Origin: Okeanomitos corallinicola TIOX110
GTDB taxonomy: Bacteria; Cyanobacteriota; Cyanobacteriia; Cyanobacteriales; Nostocaceae
DNA length: 64,000 nucleotides
Reading direction: 5' to 3'
NCBI RefSeq assembly: GCF_038050375.1
Contig: NZ_CP150886.1
Coordinates: 5,063,318 to 5,127,317, forward strand
Shown: positions 15,673-24,508 of the stretch, one piece after another
Numbering within the stretch: the stretch's first letter is position 1
Layout of the letters: each line of letters begins with the position of its first letter
Made by a program: the position numbers and the translations under genes
Notes under the pieces: generated by a model
Told to the model about the DNA's origin: nothing
The model's database searches: none
The model's input: only the letters and a program-made list of their open reading frames with translations

Positions 15673-18033
15673 TTATTCCAGGCGCTGATTTGTTTCTGAC
15701 CAGCGCCTAATCTTGTATTGATCACCATTTTCCACTAACAAGGCTATGGATTGATCGCTGTTGAGTTTGGCGATCGCCGTTAGGGTTTGCTTAGAAGTAG
15801 TAAAGTCATTGTAAATCACTTCCCCAGTAGCAGAAACAATCATTGTCCGGGGCCGTTCTTCCAGTTTTTTGTTACTTGTTTCATTCCTGGACTCGGTTAA
15901 AGAGGCGATCGCAGAGTTGGAAATTGTCAAGACTAAATCGGGTTTACCATCTTGAGTGACATCAATCATCTGCACAGGCCATTCTCTCATTTTTTCCCAA
16001 ATTTCTGCCAAGCTCAAAAGTTGATCTGTGGAAATATCCCCAGACTCTTGTAAAGCATTCCAAAACTTTGGTAAAGCAGCTTCAACAGCTTCCATATTTA
16101 CCTGTGCTAAGGCTTCCAGACTAATAGGCGACGGTTGCAACCACTCCAACGCAGCCGTGGTAAAAGCCAATGGTTTATGTTGAACCGAACTGTCTTGGTT
16201 TTCAACTATGGGATCACCCACTACTAAAAGTTTCAACTCTCCATCTCGCATCTGAACTGCTTTAATGGTGGCAGTGTTAACTTGTTGTTCACCATTGGGT
16301 AGCCACACAGCTATTTGAATATTGCCATCACTACTAATACCCAAGGTTTTAATCCAAAATAGGCTAGTTTGAATTTTGGGCAAGGCAAAATTAGTAAATG
16401 GGTAACTTATCCAATTTTTACCATCCTGGAAAGCACTGACATCTACCTGATACAAAACTTTGTCATCTTCCACTACCATCTCTGCTTTTCCATCCACTGG
16501 CAACCAATCAGCATATTTAACAGTAGTAATTTTTTGAACCCCACCAATAATCTGGCTAGGATGGGTATTTTTAATTTCATCATTGAGTTTTACCAGCAAA
16601 TCTTGAAGATAGGTAAAAGTTTCTCGGTTTACCTTTGGTTGTGCTTCTAGCCAATCATTGGCGCGTTTTTCTCCTCTTTGTACTGTTAAAATTAAATAAG
16701 ACCATGCCAAAACAGCTTTTCTGTCTGGGTTAAGCCGTAGAGCCACCGTTGCACGATTCCACAACATACCTCGATCAGCTTGTAGTAAGTTAAAAATTTC
16801 CCGGCCACTATCAGGAGAAGAAATCAGAACATCTAAACCTTGTTCCCACCTACCGTCTATTAAGTTTGTTAGCACTTTTTGACTGGGACTAGCCCAATTT
16901 TTATTAGCTTGAACTTTGGTGAATTGAGAATGTAGCCTAATTAAATTTATTTGTGCTTGCACATATTCAGGAAAAGACTTTCCTAGTTCCTTTTGCAGAG
17001 ATGTTAACCAAGCCTCCGCAGGTGTCCACAGTCCATTTCTAGCTAATAATAAAGAACTTTCATAACCAAAACCTTTTATAACTGGTTTGAGATTAATAGG
17101 TTCTAAAAATAGAGAATTACTAACTAACTCACCTGGTTTAATTTGATGAAGTTGAAATCTAGGTTCTAAACCGACAGTTTGATCTATGACTAATTCTTCT
17201 GTGTCACTACCCATTATTTGCTGCCATTTAGGTAATTGACCATTGGGGTTTTTCCAAGATAACATCTGCTCTAAACTACGGAGTTGAGGGTTATAGTGAA
17301 TAATCTGCCCATAGGCGATTGTCTGATTATCTTTTTGATGTTCACCCCGTAAATAAAACCAGAATCCAGGTAATGATTTAGTATGATCAAAAGCTTTAAT
17401 TTCTGTTAAAGGTAAGTAAACTTCCTTGTCCTGACTATCTGCATTAGAAACATTTTTGCCCAAGGGAGATTCTACAAAAAACTTAGTCAGACCATTAATT
17501 TCTAGTTGTTTAACCTGATGATAATGGGGTTCTGGATGCAGTCTAAATTCTATCTCCCTGGAGCGTTGATAAACCCGCAATTCTACTAATTCTTGGCAAT
17601 TAGAACGGCAATTATTACGCCTTTGGAAAATTGGTAGTAAAAATAAATTTAGTTGTTGATTATTTTTCGTTTTTGTAGATTCTAAAGATAAACTTTCCCC
17701 AGTGATGCGGTTTTGTTTCTTTAAACTATTTTGAATTTCTGCCAGAGTTTTAGGTATCTCTGTTTTACTAACATTAATTTTTGCACCTGTTGGTAAAAAG
17801 TCATTCAGCCAGACTACCTGTTTTGGATCAAGTATAAAGAGAATACTAATCCAACCACAAGTGATAATTAAACCCGCACTGCTAAATAAAACCATCAAGG
17901 CTAAAGCTGATAAAAATCTACTCCGCCATCCAGACTGTTGTGGATTTTGTCCCAATAGTCTTTTCCTCGCAGCAGCACGAGACTGACGAGTTCTAGATGT
18001 TTTCTGTTTCAGCTTACGATATTCGTTGGCCAT
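15673..18033 (-). CDS. Large membrane-anchored hypothetical protein
   Basis: 786 residues. The basic N-terminus (about 1-40, many K and R) is followed by one hydrophobic helix (about 42-70), then a long soluble region predicted to lie outside the cytoplasm. Near the C-terminus 'DVTQDGKPDLVLTIS' resembles an FG-GAP/VCBS-like calcium loop. No enzyme motif is recognised. The reading frame is intact and typical in codon use. It is followed on the same strand, after about 160 bp upstream in genome order, by the lysozyme-like gene's region but has its own start at ATG 18033. A housekeeping envelope role is possible, not shown. Confidence 0.75.
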   Translation of the reverse strand: MANEYRKLKQKTSRTRQSRAAARKRLLGQNPQQSGWRSRFLSALALMVLFSSAGLIITCGWISILFILDPKQVVWLNDFLPTGAKINVSKTEIPKTLAEIQNSLKKQNRITGESLSLESTKTKNNQQLNLFLLPIFQRRNNCRSNCQELVELRVYQRSREIEFRLHPEPHYHQVKQLEINGLTKFFVESPLGKNVSNADSQDKEVYLPLTEIKAFDHTKSLPGFWFYLRGEHQKDNQTIAYGQIIHYNPQLRSLEQMLSWKNPNGQLPKWQQIMGSDTEELVIDQTVGLEPRFQLHQIKPGELVSNSLFLEPINLKPVIKGFGYESSLLLARNGLWTPAEAWLTSLQKELGKSFPEYVQAQINLIRLHSQFTKVQANKNWASPSQKVLTNLIDGRWEQGLDVLISSPDSGREIFNLLQADRGMLWNRATVALRLNPDRKAVLAWSYLILTVQRGEKRANDWLEAQPKVNRETFTYLQDLLVKLNDEIKNTHPSQIIGGVQKITTVKYADWLPVDGKAEMVVEDDKVLYQVDVSAFQDGKNWISYPFTNFALPKIQTSLFWIKTLGISSDGNIQIAVWLPNGEQQVNTATIKAVQMRDGELKLLVVGDPIVENQDSSVQHKPLAFTTAALEWLQPSPISLEALAQVNMEAVEAALPKFWNALQESGDISTDQLLSLAEIWEKMREWPVQMIDVTQDGKPDLVLTISNSAIASLTESRNETSNKKLEERPRTMIVSATGEVIYNDFTTSKQTLTAIAKLNSDQSIALLVENGDQYKIRRWSETNQRLE

Positions 18034-18193
18034 TTCAGTTTTGAGTCAATGCAGCAACTTTTGGGGATTGCTTATTTTTGCTGTTATACTCCTGCTTTGA
18101 GGAGTTGTCTATCATTTTTAGGTTTAACTAGGTTTAAATTTTTACATCTTACCAAAAGATGGGATCAGGGGATCTCATCTCACAAGATTTGTA

Positions 18194-18871
18194 TTACTCA
18201 GCAATATCTGTTTTTGATTTATTAGCAGTTGCTAATTCTTCTTGTAAAAATTTCTGATAGACTTCAGGTAAAAATCGAGTATTAGAATTAGTTTCTATAC
18301 CATATCCTAGACTTGTCCAAGTTGGAGAAAGTCGCTTTAAAACTTCATCTAACTTGTTTTTACGTAACTTTTCCGCAAGATCAAATCCCCAAACTTTGGT
18401 GTCATTTAACCAACGGTAAACTACTATATCTTGATCTTCAGCTTCAAAACTATAACTCACCCAGAACATCATCTGGGAAGGACGGGGATGATAACGTGGT
18501 GCAATGTCGTACCAAGTAGTATTAATAATTTGATATCTACCCGCAGCAGTAGAACAATTACCTTTATTTGGTCCATTGACAATGGTTACACATATCTGAG
18601 GATGACGACTGAGATCATTCACTCTTTGACCACCATATAACAAAGAATAAGGTTGCTTACTATTAGATTCACTAAAAGAAATAGTCCGCATCAAAGCACG
18701 GATGTAAGGATCTCCTTCTTTCATTACCAGGGGAGGATTTTTTCTTTCAAAAACTGGATCAGTTGTTGATTGTAAGTCACCAAAAACGTACCATTGAAAA
18801 AGATATACAAACCCCAGTAATGCGGCAATCGGACCAATTAGTTTTTCTAAACCTTTGAGTTGGAGTTTCAT
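18194..18871 (-). CDS. Membrane-anchored lambda-lysozyme-like (GH104-type) muramidase
   Basis: 225 residues. One N-terminal hydrophobic segment (about 11-30) anchors the protein in the membrane. The catalytic domain follows the phage lambda endolysin pattern: 'MRTISFSESN' with candidate catalytic Glu68, 'YSLLYGGQRVNDLSRHP', 'STAAGRYQIINTTW' and 'LSPTWTSLGYG'. Lambda R is a lytic transglycosylase that cleaves peptidoglycan between N-acetylmuramic acid and N-acetylglucosamine. The anchor and absence of phage genes suggest a cell-wall remodelling role in the periplasm rather than phage lysis. Confidence 0.8.
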   Translation of the reverse strand: MKLQLKGLEKLIGPIAALLGFVYLFQWYVFGDLQSTTDPVFERKNPPLVMKEGDPYIRALMRTISFSESNSKQPYSLLYGGQRVNDLSRHPQICVTIVNGPNKGNCSTAAGRYQIINTTWYDIAPRYHPRPSQMMFWVSYSFEAEDQDIVVYRWLNDTKVWGFDLAEKLRKNKLDEVLKRLSPTWTSLGYGIETNSNTRFLPEVYQKFLQEELATANKSKTDIAE

Positions 18872-18873
18872 TC

Positions 18874-18901
18874 GTGATTAGTGATTAGTGATTAGTGATT
18901 A
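18874..18901. repeat. Heptamer tandem repeat (GTGATTA x4)
   Basis: Four perfect copies of GTGATTA lie just upstream of the lysozyme-like gene. A related degenerate stretch of CCTGTCA-type heptamers follows at about 18951-18985, just after the downstream SDR gene's stop. Short heptamer repeats of this sort (STRR) are typical of heterocystous cyanobacteria. Confidence 0.85.
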
Positions 18902-18976
18902 TCCCCCCTGCTTCCCTACACCCTCTTCTTCACTGTCACCATAGCGTAGCACCTGTAACCTGTCACCTGTCACCTA

Positions 18977-19639
18977 TTACCTAATCCCTTGAAATAATTC
19001 CTGAAAACTTTTAGGTGCAGCTTCTGATTTAGCGACAATTTCCACAACTTTATTATGTGCAGCAGGTTCAAACAAGGATTCAACACAAACTTGAGCTACT
19101 TTTTGTCTGGGGATGCTACCATCGAATAAAGTATCAGCACCTTGCATAACAATAGCGTCGGAGTTGTCTTCATTTTTTAATCCGCCAGGTCGCACTATTG
19201 TATAAGTGAGTCCGCTTTTCTGAATATATTCCTCAGCTTGCTTTTTCCAAACTAAAATTAACCAAAACAAGTTGAGGGGATGGAAAAACTGGGAAACACA
19301 TAAAGAAGAAACTAAGACAAAATGCTGAATTTGTTTGGCTTTAGCTGTATTAACTAGGTTTTTTGTCCCTTCAAAATCTACTTGATAGGGATCAGTAGGA
19401 TTAAAACTCGGCTTTGCACCTGTGGCACATATAACCACGGTACTATCACCTAATGCAGTCGTCAGGCTTTCAGGTGATAACACATCCCCCACAACTAACT
19501 CAACTTCAGGAGGGAGAATAGTTTTGGCTTTTTCTTGATCCCGTACTAAGGCGCGAACGGGTATATTCTTGGCTACTAACTCTTGAACTATGCGACGGCC
19601 TGTTTCACCTGTCGCACCTGCTACAAATGCTTTTATCAT
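18977..19639 (-). CDS. NAD(P)-binding atypical short-chain dehydrogenase/reductase
   Basis: 220 residues. Rossmann dinucleotide-binding motif 'VAGATGETGRRIV' (about 5-17), 'VVGDVLSPESL', 'VVICATGAKP', and 'NTAKAKQIQHFVLVSSL' match the extended/atypical SDR group (NmrA-like, Ycf39/Tic62-related). The classical YxxxK catalytic pair is not clear, as is common in this group. Cytoplasmic, or loosely associated with thylakoid proteins if it resembles Ycf39. The substrate is unknown. Confidence 0.85.
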   Translation of the reverse strand: MIKAFVAGATGETGRRIVQELVAKNIPVRALVRDQEKAKTILPPEVELVVGDVLSPESLTTALGDSTVVICATGAKPSFNPTDPYQVDFEGTKNLVNTAKAKQIQHFVLVSSLCVSQFFHPLNLFWLILVWKKQAEEYIQKSGLTYTIVRPGGLKNEDNSDAIVMQGADTLFDGSIPRQKVAQVCVESLFEPAAHNKVVEIVAKSEAAPKSFQELFQGIR

Positions 19640-19816
19640 GGATGCTATGTTAAGAAACTAATGTGTGTTGGTTTCGTTCTTTAATTGTAGTAATTCTATG
19701 GAGGTGATTGGAGTTTTTTGATGTTTTGATGAAATTAATATATCTGGTGTTAAAAAATCTCCTCCGTGGGGAATCATTAGCATAGACAAACTTTTAACTA
19801 TACAGAAAATGGATTT

Positions 19817-20482
19817 ATGGTAGCAAATAACTGGGAATTTCAAACCTTGAAGAAAACTGATTCAGTTTTACAAGCAGATTCAAGCGTAAATTCAGAAGAA
19901 ACTTTAGTACAAGAAACTCATGTATGTCCTAGTAAATTCCACAGTTATTATCAAGACTGTATGGAAATGTTTGCTTCTAGGGAACAGGTGGCTGAATATT
20001 TAAATTCTCATTCTTTATGGTTTGTCCGCTGTGCTGACCCTATGAGGGTTCAACCTTTGGGTGAAAATGGCTATGCTTTGGTAATTGGTCAGTTTGGCGC
20101 TTTTGGTTATGAGGTAGAACCAAAAATAGGTCTGGAATTGTTAGCACCACAGGATGATAAATACCATATTCGCACTATTCCTATTCCTGACTACCAAGCT
20201 CCTGGTTATGATGTTGACTATAATGCTTCGATGGAATTGGTAGAAAGCGCGTCTGGGTTAACTAGGGTAGAATGGCAGTTAAATTTAATCGTGGATTTGC
20301 ATTTTCCCAAGTTTATTCAACGTTTACCTCATTCTTTAATTCAGTCTACTGGCGATCGCCTACTTAATCAAATTGTCCGTCAAGTCTCCCGTCGTTTAAC
20401 TCGCAAGGTTCAAGCAGATTTCCACCAGTCTTTTAATATTCCTTTTCCTGTTCAGTCTCGGAAAAAGTTTTTTGGTCATTAG
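19817..20482 (+). CDS. DUF1997 family protein
   Basis: 221 residues. After about 40 variable residues the DUF1997 pattern runs through 'FHSYYQDCMEMFASREQVAEYLNSH', 'CADPMRVQPLGENGYALVIGQFGAFGYEVEPKIGLEL', 'VEWQLNLIVDLHFPKFI' and 'RQVSRRLTRKVQADFH'. The family occurs in cyanobacteria and plant plastids; it resembles the START/polyketide-cyclase fold and has no agreed function. Divergent from the SDR gene with about 180 bp between starts. The dispersed palindrome (copy 2) follows at 20511. Confidence 0.85.
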   Translation: MVANNWEFQTLKKTDSVLQADSSVNSEETLVQETHVCPSKFHSYYQDCMEMFASREQVAEYLNSHSLWFVRCADPMRVQPLGENGYALVIGQFGAFGYEVEPKIGLELLAPQDDKYHIRTIPIPDYQAPGYDVDYNASMELVESASGLTRVEWQLNLIVDLHFPKFIQRLPHSLIQSTGDRLLNQIVRQVSRRLTRKVQADFHQSFNIPFPVQSRKKFFGH

Positions 20483-20510
20483 TCATTGGTCATATTTGTC
20501 CTGACTGCAT

Positions 20511-20531
20511 GGGTTTAGCACTGCTAAACCC
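20511..20531. repeat. Dispersed palindrome (GGGTTTAGCA/TGCTAAACCC family), copy 2
   Basis: Same palindrome as at 2819-2841 with one central base changed. It lies between the convergent DUF1997 and DUF4079 genes and could serve both as a terminator. Confidence 0.7.
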
Positions 20532-20551
20532 CTACTGAGTCTGAGTTCTGA

Positions 20552-21022
20552 CTAGGCCTTACTAATAATTCTCAAGACTATTTCTACACCAGAAACAGCT
20601 TGCCAAACAAATAGTCCTAAAATCCCGAAATTTAATAAAATATGAGTTGCACGCGCCCAATTTGCTCCTTTTTGCATGAAGGGAGATAAGGACGCGGAAA
20701 ATGCAATTAAACCTGTCATCCCTAAACCTGCTAATAGATGGGGTCCGACAAATAATTTACCGTTATTGATGTAAGTAACTGCCATCCCACCTATTGAACC
20801 AGCTACCATTAGGGCTAGGATGATAGAGCCAATTTGGTGATGTTTAATTGTAAATTTACCTTTAATTAGTTGTTTCTTTTCTTCTCCTTGAGCATTTCTG
20901 GTACGCTGTACTTGTAGCCCTGAATATGCTGCATATAAGGAGAGTGCTAATAATACCCACATCATTGTTGGGTGAAGGAAGTTTAACCCAAATTTGATAT
21001 CTGGAGAAAGTTCTAAACTCAT
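20552..21022 (-). CDS. DUF4079 family membrane protein
   Basis: About 156 residues from ATG 21022; an upstream in-frame TTG at 21037 would add five. Four or so hydrophobic segments: 'FLHPTMMWVLLALSLYAAYSG', 'HHQIGSIILALMVAGSIGGMAVTYI', 'GPHLLAGLGMTGLIAFSASLSPFM', 'ATHILLNFGILGLFVWQAVSGVEIVLRI'. Histidines within the helices recall a cytochrome b561-like four-helix bundle, the fold usually suggested for DUF4079. No function is established. Probably thylakoid or plasma membrane. Confidence 0.83.
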   Translation of the reverse strand: MSLELSPDIKFGLNFLHPTMMWVLLALSLYAAYSGLQVQRTRNAQGEEKKQLIKGKFTIKHHQIGSIILALMVAGSIGGMAVTYINNGKLFVGPHLLAGLGMTGLIAFSASLSPFMQKGANWARATHILLNFGILGLFVWQAVSGVEIVLRIISKA

Positions 21023-21176
21023 CGCCTGGTTATCCAAATTATTAAATCTTCATAAAACTTAGCATAAATTGATTCAAGTCTGTATTCTTTTTCTGTTGTA
21101 ACTACAGGTTAGGAATTAATGTCAGAATAGGTTTTCAGAATCAATACAAAAAATTTTATCAGGGCATTTTATATCC

Positions 21177-22460
21177 ATGACTGCAAATAATAATGATTTA
21201 CTGCTCAATGCAGCTAAAAAAGGCGATATTGAACGTGTTAGAGAAATACTAGAAATTGGTACTAACGTGAATGCGGGCGATCGCAATGGTACAACAGCGT
21301 TAATGTTTGCTGCTAATTTGGGATATACGGAAATCGTGCGATCGCTCTTAGATTTTGGTGCTAACATCAACTTACCTAGAAAAATCTACGGTTTAACAGC
21401 ATTAATGCTCGCTGCAACTAATAACCAAGTTGATGTTGTCAAAGTGTTAATTTCCAGAGGTGCGGATATCAACGCAGTTAATGAAGATGGTAGCACAGCA
21501 CTAATGGCAGCAGTGCAAAAAGGTAATTTAGAAATTGTACAAATATTATTAAATGCTGGTGCAGATGTCAGCATTACAGATCAAGATAATGACACCGCTT
21601 TAAAAATCGCCATCACACAAGGCGCTACAGCAATAGTCAAGGCATTACTACAAAATAGTCAAATTGTCAATACCGCAGATACAGAAGGTGAAACACCCTT
21701 AATGATGGCCGCAGACTTGGGATATTTAGACATAGTGCAAACATTATTGTTAGAAAATGCAGATACCAACATCAAAAACCCCGATGGAAGTACAGGACTG
21801 TTAGCAGCAGCAGCCGCAGGACATAGTAATATAGTTGTAGCCTTGTTAGATGCAGGTGCAGAAATTAATTATCAAGATAAAGAAGGGGAAACCGCTTTGC
21901 ATTTTGCAGTGGTGGAAGATTATTTAGAGACAGTCAAAATCTTAATTCAAAGGGGTGCAAATGTAGAACTTAGAAATCATCTAGGAGACACACCTTTATT
22001 AATAGCAGCATTTCAAGGATATAGCGAAATAGTAGCAGTTTTATTAAATGCGGGAGCAGATAAAGATAAAAGGAATTTTGGGGAAGTTGCACTAACTTTA
22101 GCAATATCCCAGGGACAGATAGAAACAGTTAAAATTTTATTAGATAATGGTGCTGATGTTAATGTTTTAGCTGATGATGGGAAAACACCTTTAGTTAAAG
22201 CTTTAGTAAATAACTATCCTTTCATATTTAAACTACTGTTAGAAACAGGTGCAGATGTAAATTTTCAAGATTCCGCAGGTGCAACGGTGTTAATGTATGC
22301 TGCTTCCGAAGGTTATACTCAAGCTGTGGAAATGTTAATTACAGCAGGTGCGGATTTAAACTTAAAAAATCAAGGTGGTTATACAGCATTAATGATTGCT
22401 GAGTTTAATAATTATCGCACAACTGCCCAGATTTTAAGACAAGCTGGAGCGGAAGAATAA
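21177..22460 (+). CDS. Ankyrin-repeat protein
   Basis: 427 residues made almost entirely of about twelve to thirteen 33-residue ankyrin repeats ('DRNGTTALMFAANLGYTEIVRSLLDFGANIN' and later variants with 'G-x-TALMxAA' and 'LLxAGADxN'). No signal peptide or extra domain is present. Ankyrin arrays bind proteins; in cyanobacteria the partners of stand-alone arrays are largely unknown. ATG 21177 is the evident start. The arrangement is uninterrupted, so the gene appears functional. Confidence 0.92.
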   Translation: MTANNNDLLLNAAKKGDIERVREILEIGTNVNAGDRNGTTALMFAANLGYTEIVRSLLDFGANINLPRKIYGLTALMLAATNNQVDVVKVLISRGADINAVNEDGSTALMAAVQKGNLEIVQILLNAGADVSITDQDNDTALKIAITQGATAIVKALLQNSQIVNTADTEGETPLMMAADLGYLDIVQTLLLENADTNIKNPDGSTGLLAAAAAGHSNIVVALLDAGAEINYQDKEGETALHFAVVEDYLETVKILIQRGANVELRNHLGDTPLLIAAFQGYSEIVAVLLNAGADKDKRNFGEVALTLAISQGQIETVKILLDNGADVNVLADDGKTPLVKALVNNYPFIFKLLLETGADVNFQDSAGATVLMYAASEGYTQAVEMLITAGADLNLKNQGGYTALMIAEFNNYRTTAQILRQAGAEE

Positions 22461-22596
22461 TGATTTTAGATTTTAGATTTTAGATTTTGGAAGCAATCTC
22501 AAAATTGAGGGGATTACTTCGCTATCACTCGTAATGACATAATTTCTCTAAAAATCCTGATTTAGACAATCCCCAAAATCAGCTATCATTATTAAT

Positions 22597-23640
22597 ATGA
22601 AAACTGACACCACATTTACCCATCCCCAAATAAAATCATTCCTCAAACGCTACCCCACCCATGAGGAATTGTTGCTTCATGCTGCTTTTCCCCTTGCACT
22701 TACACCAGATTTATTATATTGTTTACGGGAAAACTTTACACCTCGTACACCTTGGATAGCTGTATCCGATATTTTATTATTTTTATGTGATTCTGTGGGT
22801 TTTCAATTATATGAAATTGACCCAGAAATACGTCACGAATTATTAACAGAATTAAAACATCAAAACATCAATAGATTATACGAATTATCGGATTTTATGG
22901 TGGCATATATCCGCGAACAATTAAAAGATAATTATCGTGCAGATGAAGATTTAGGTGCTGCACCCCACTGGACAGCTTTAAGTTATGCAAAACCAGATAC
23001 AGCAGTTGAGGAAATTAGAAAAGAGTTAGAAGCAAAGTTAAAAACAAATCCAAATTTAAAACTTAAATATGCTTCGGTGTTAGAAATTTATGCAGACTCT
23101 CACCCTTTAATTGCAGCAGGTTTAGAACCTTTATTAAAAGTTGTCCAGGGGTTGGATGTAGATGTTTTAATAGCGGAAATGTTAGCAAAGGGGGGAATGG
23201 ACTACAGACCTCTACGGGAAATGTTAGCGAAAGGTGAATGGAGGGAAGCAGATAAAGAAACAGACAGAGTAATGTTAGCGGTTATGAATAAAGGAGAAGA
23301 TGATTTTTTATGGTCAGAAGATTTTGATAATTTTCCCTGTGAAGACCTCCGCATTATTGACCAATTGTGGGTAAAATACAGCAATGGACATTTTGGTTTT
23401 AGTGTCCAAAAGGAAATTTATCAAAGTTTGGAGGGAACGAGAAAATATAATCAGGAAGTGTGGGAGAAGTTTGGAGATACAGTAGGATGGAGGGAAAAGG
23501 AGGAGTGGTTGTATTACGGCGATATTACTTTTAATATAGAAGCACCAAAAGCACATCTACCTACACAAGCAAATTGCAGTTTATTGCATGAGGGGCATGG
23601 TTTTGTCTCTTCTCTCCTTCTCTCGCGTCGAGACTTGTAG
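22597..23640 (+). CDS. GUN4-domain protein with conflict-system N-terminal domain
   Basis: 347 residues. Residues about 8-150 ('FLKRYPTHEELLLHAAFPLALTPDLLYCLRENF', 'LYELSDFMVAYI', 'APHWTALSYAKP') match a helical N-terminal module that cyanobacteria attach to FGE-sulfatase-, NACHT- or GUN4-type domains. Residues about 200-325 are a GUN4 domain ('DYRPLREMLAKGEWREADKET', 'LRIIDQLWVKYSNGHFGFSVQKEIY'). True Gun4 binds porphyrins for Mg-chelatase; fused GUN4 domains are thought to act as sensors or effectors in STAND and MoxR-vWA conflict systems. It faces the iSTAND/MoxR/vWA operon. Function is inferred from architecture. Confidence 0.8.
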   Translation: MKTDTTFTHPQIKSFLKRYPTHEELLLHAAFPLALTPDLLYCLRENFTPRTPWIAVSDILLFLCDSVGFQLYEIDPEIRHELLTELKHQNINRLYELSDFMVAYIREQLKDNYRADEDLGAAPHWTALSYAKPDTAVEEIRKELEAKLKTNPNLKLKYASVLEIYADSHPLIAAGLEPLLKVVQGLDVDVLIAEMLAKGGMDYRPLREMLAKGEWREADKETDRVMLAVMNKGEDDFLWSEDFDNFPCEDLRIIDQLWVKYSNGHFGFSVQKEIYQSLEGTRKYNQEVWEKFGDTVGWREKEEWLYYGDITFNIEAPKAHLPTQANCSLLHEGHGFVSSLLLSRRDL

Positions 23641-23675
23641 ATTGTAGTCTGTAAAGGTTACAAAAAATTATTAAG

Positions 23676-23721
23676 ATTGTCTGAATCAGGATATCCAGGA
23701 TTTAAGGATTTACAGGATTAT
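23676..23721. repeat. 46-bp direct repeat, left copy bracketing the papain-fold cassette
   Basis: Identical base for base to 24547-24592. It begins ATTGTCTGAATCAGGATATC and belongs to a dispersed family also seen around the VapBC-like module at 41.7-42.7 kb. Confidence 0.9.
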
Positions 23722-23747
23722 TACATATTTTTAATTTTCAGGAGTAA

Positions 23748-24124
23748 ATGTTATTTTAATTAGTCCAGCACAGATTAAACAAATTCAGAGAATTATTAGT
23801 AATTATGATAACTTTCAATGTGTTGAATCTGCTATTGCTATTCAAGAATACTTAATTCGTCAGGGAATTAAAGGCAAAAGAATTAAAATTTATACTGGTA
23901 CTGCTATGGGATGGGATGCAAATATTTATGATGATTTGTTAGGATATGCTATTTCAGTTAATGGTCGTCATGAAGGAATTGCTATTATAATAAATGGAAT
24001 AGAAATTGTTTATGATAATCTTCACCCAGAAGGACTCACAAAAGAACAATGGTTGAATAATCTACAGTTTGATAGTAAACTTTACTTAGGTAAAGAATTT
24101 GAAATTACAGAAGAATACTTTTAG
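23748..24124 (+). pseudogene. Papain-fold toxin-like protein with a frameshifted start
   Basis: The open frame ending at 24124 runs back to a stop at 23732-23734, but has no ATG, GTG or TTG before 23906. The coding signal clearly extends upstream: 'ISPAQIKQIQRI', 'DNFQCVESAIAIQEYL' with a candidate catalytic Cys, 'NGRHEGIAIIING' with the His, and 'VYDNLHPEGLTKEQW' with the Asn/Asp. This is the order of the papain-fold toxin (Tox-PL/PF15643-like) domain. An ATG at 23748 after GGAG reads M-L-F-stop; adding one T to the TTTT run (23754-23757) would join it to the frame. Either a one-base deletion inactivated it, or it uses a rare ATT start at 23753. Confidence 0.65.
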
Positions 24125-24151
24125 TGAATTGTTAAATAAAAGAGGTAAGCT

Positions 24152-24502
24152 ATGACTGATATTTATGAATTAATGAAAAGAATTAAATCCCGTCCAGGAA
24201 TGTATTTAGGAAAACCCTACATTACTAGGTTCAAGGCATTTTTAGATGGTTATATTGGTGCAAGGAAAGATTTAGGTTTTCCTCTCCCAGAACAGGAAGA
24301 AACTTTTAATCAGTTTCAAAAATGGATTCAATCAAAATATAAAATTACTTCTTCTCAATCTTGGGCTGATATAATTTTATTTTATTCTGTTGATGAATCT
24401 GACGCTTTAAATAAATTTTTTGATTTGTTTGAAAAGTTTATCAATCAGGAAAATGAATCAGATGTATTTTCCCATGAAACTGAGAAAATATCTGGAATTT
24501 AA
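24152..24502 (+). CDS. Small hypothetical protein, candidate immunity partner
   Basis: 116 residues; ATG 24152 has an AGAGG ribosome site. Pattern 'IYELMKRIKSRPGMYLGKPYITRFKAFLDGY' followed by 'FNQFQKWIQSKYKI', 'SWADIILFYSVDESDALNKFFDLFEKF'; acidic and soluble. I recall similar small proteins in filamentous cyanobacteria but no named function. It begins 27 bp after the papain-fold frame, as an immunity gene would, and both sit inside one pair of 46-bp repeats. It remains intact although the toxin-like gene appears broken. Confidence 0.65.
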   Translation: MTDIYELMKRIKSRPGMYLGKPYITRFKAFLDGYIGARKDLGFPLPEQEETFNQFQKWIQSKYKITSSQSWADIILFYSVDESDALNKFFDLFEKFINQENESDVFSHETEKISGI

Positions 24503-24508
24503 CTCATT

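Noticed and set aside
18194..18871. Prophage remnant signalled by a lambda-type lysozyme
   Set aside because: No integrase, holin, capsid, tail or attachment-site sequence nearby; the anchor and neighbours are chromosomal in character.
18874..18901. CRISPR-like short repeats
   Set aside because: The heptamers are contiguous with no spacers; no cas gene in the window.
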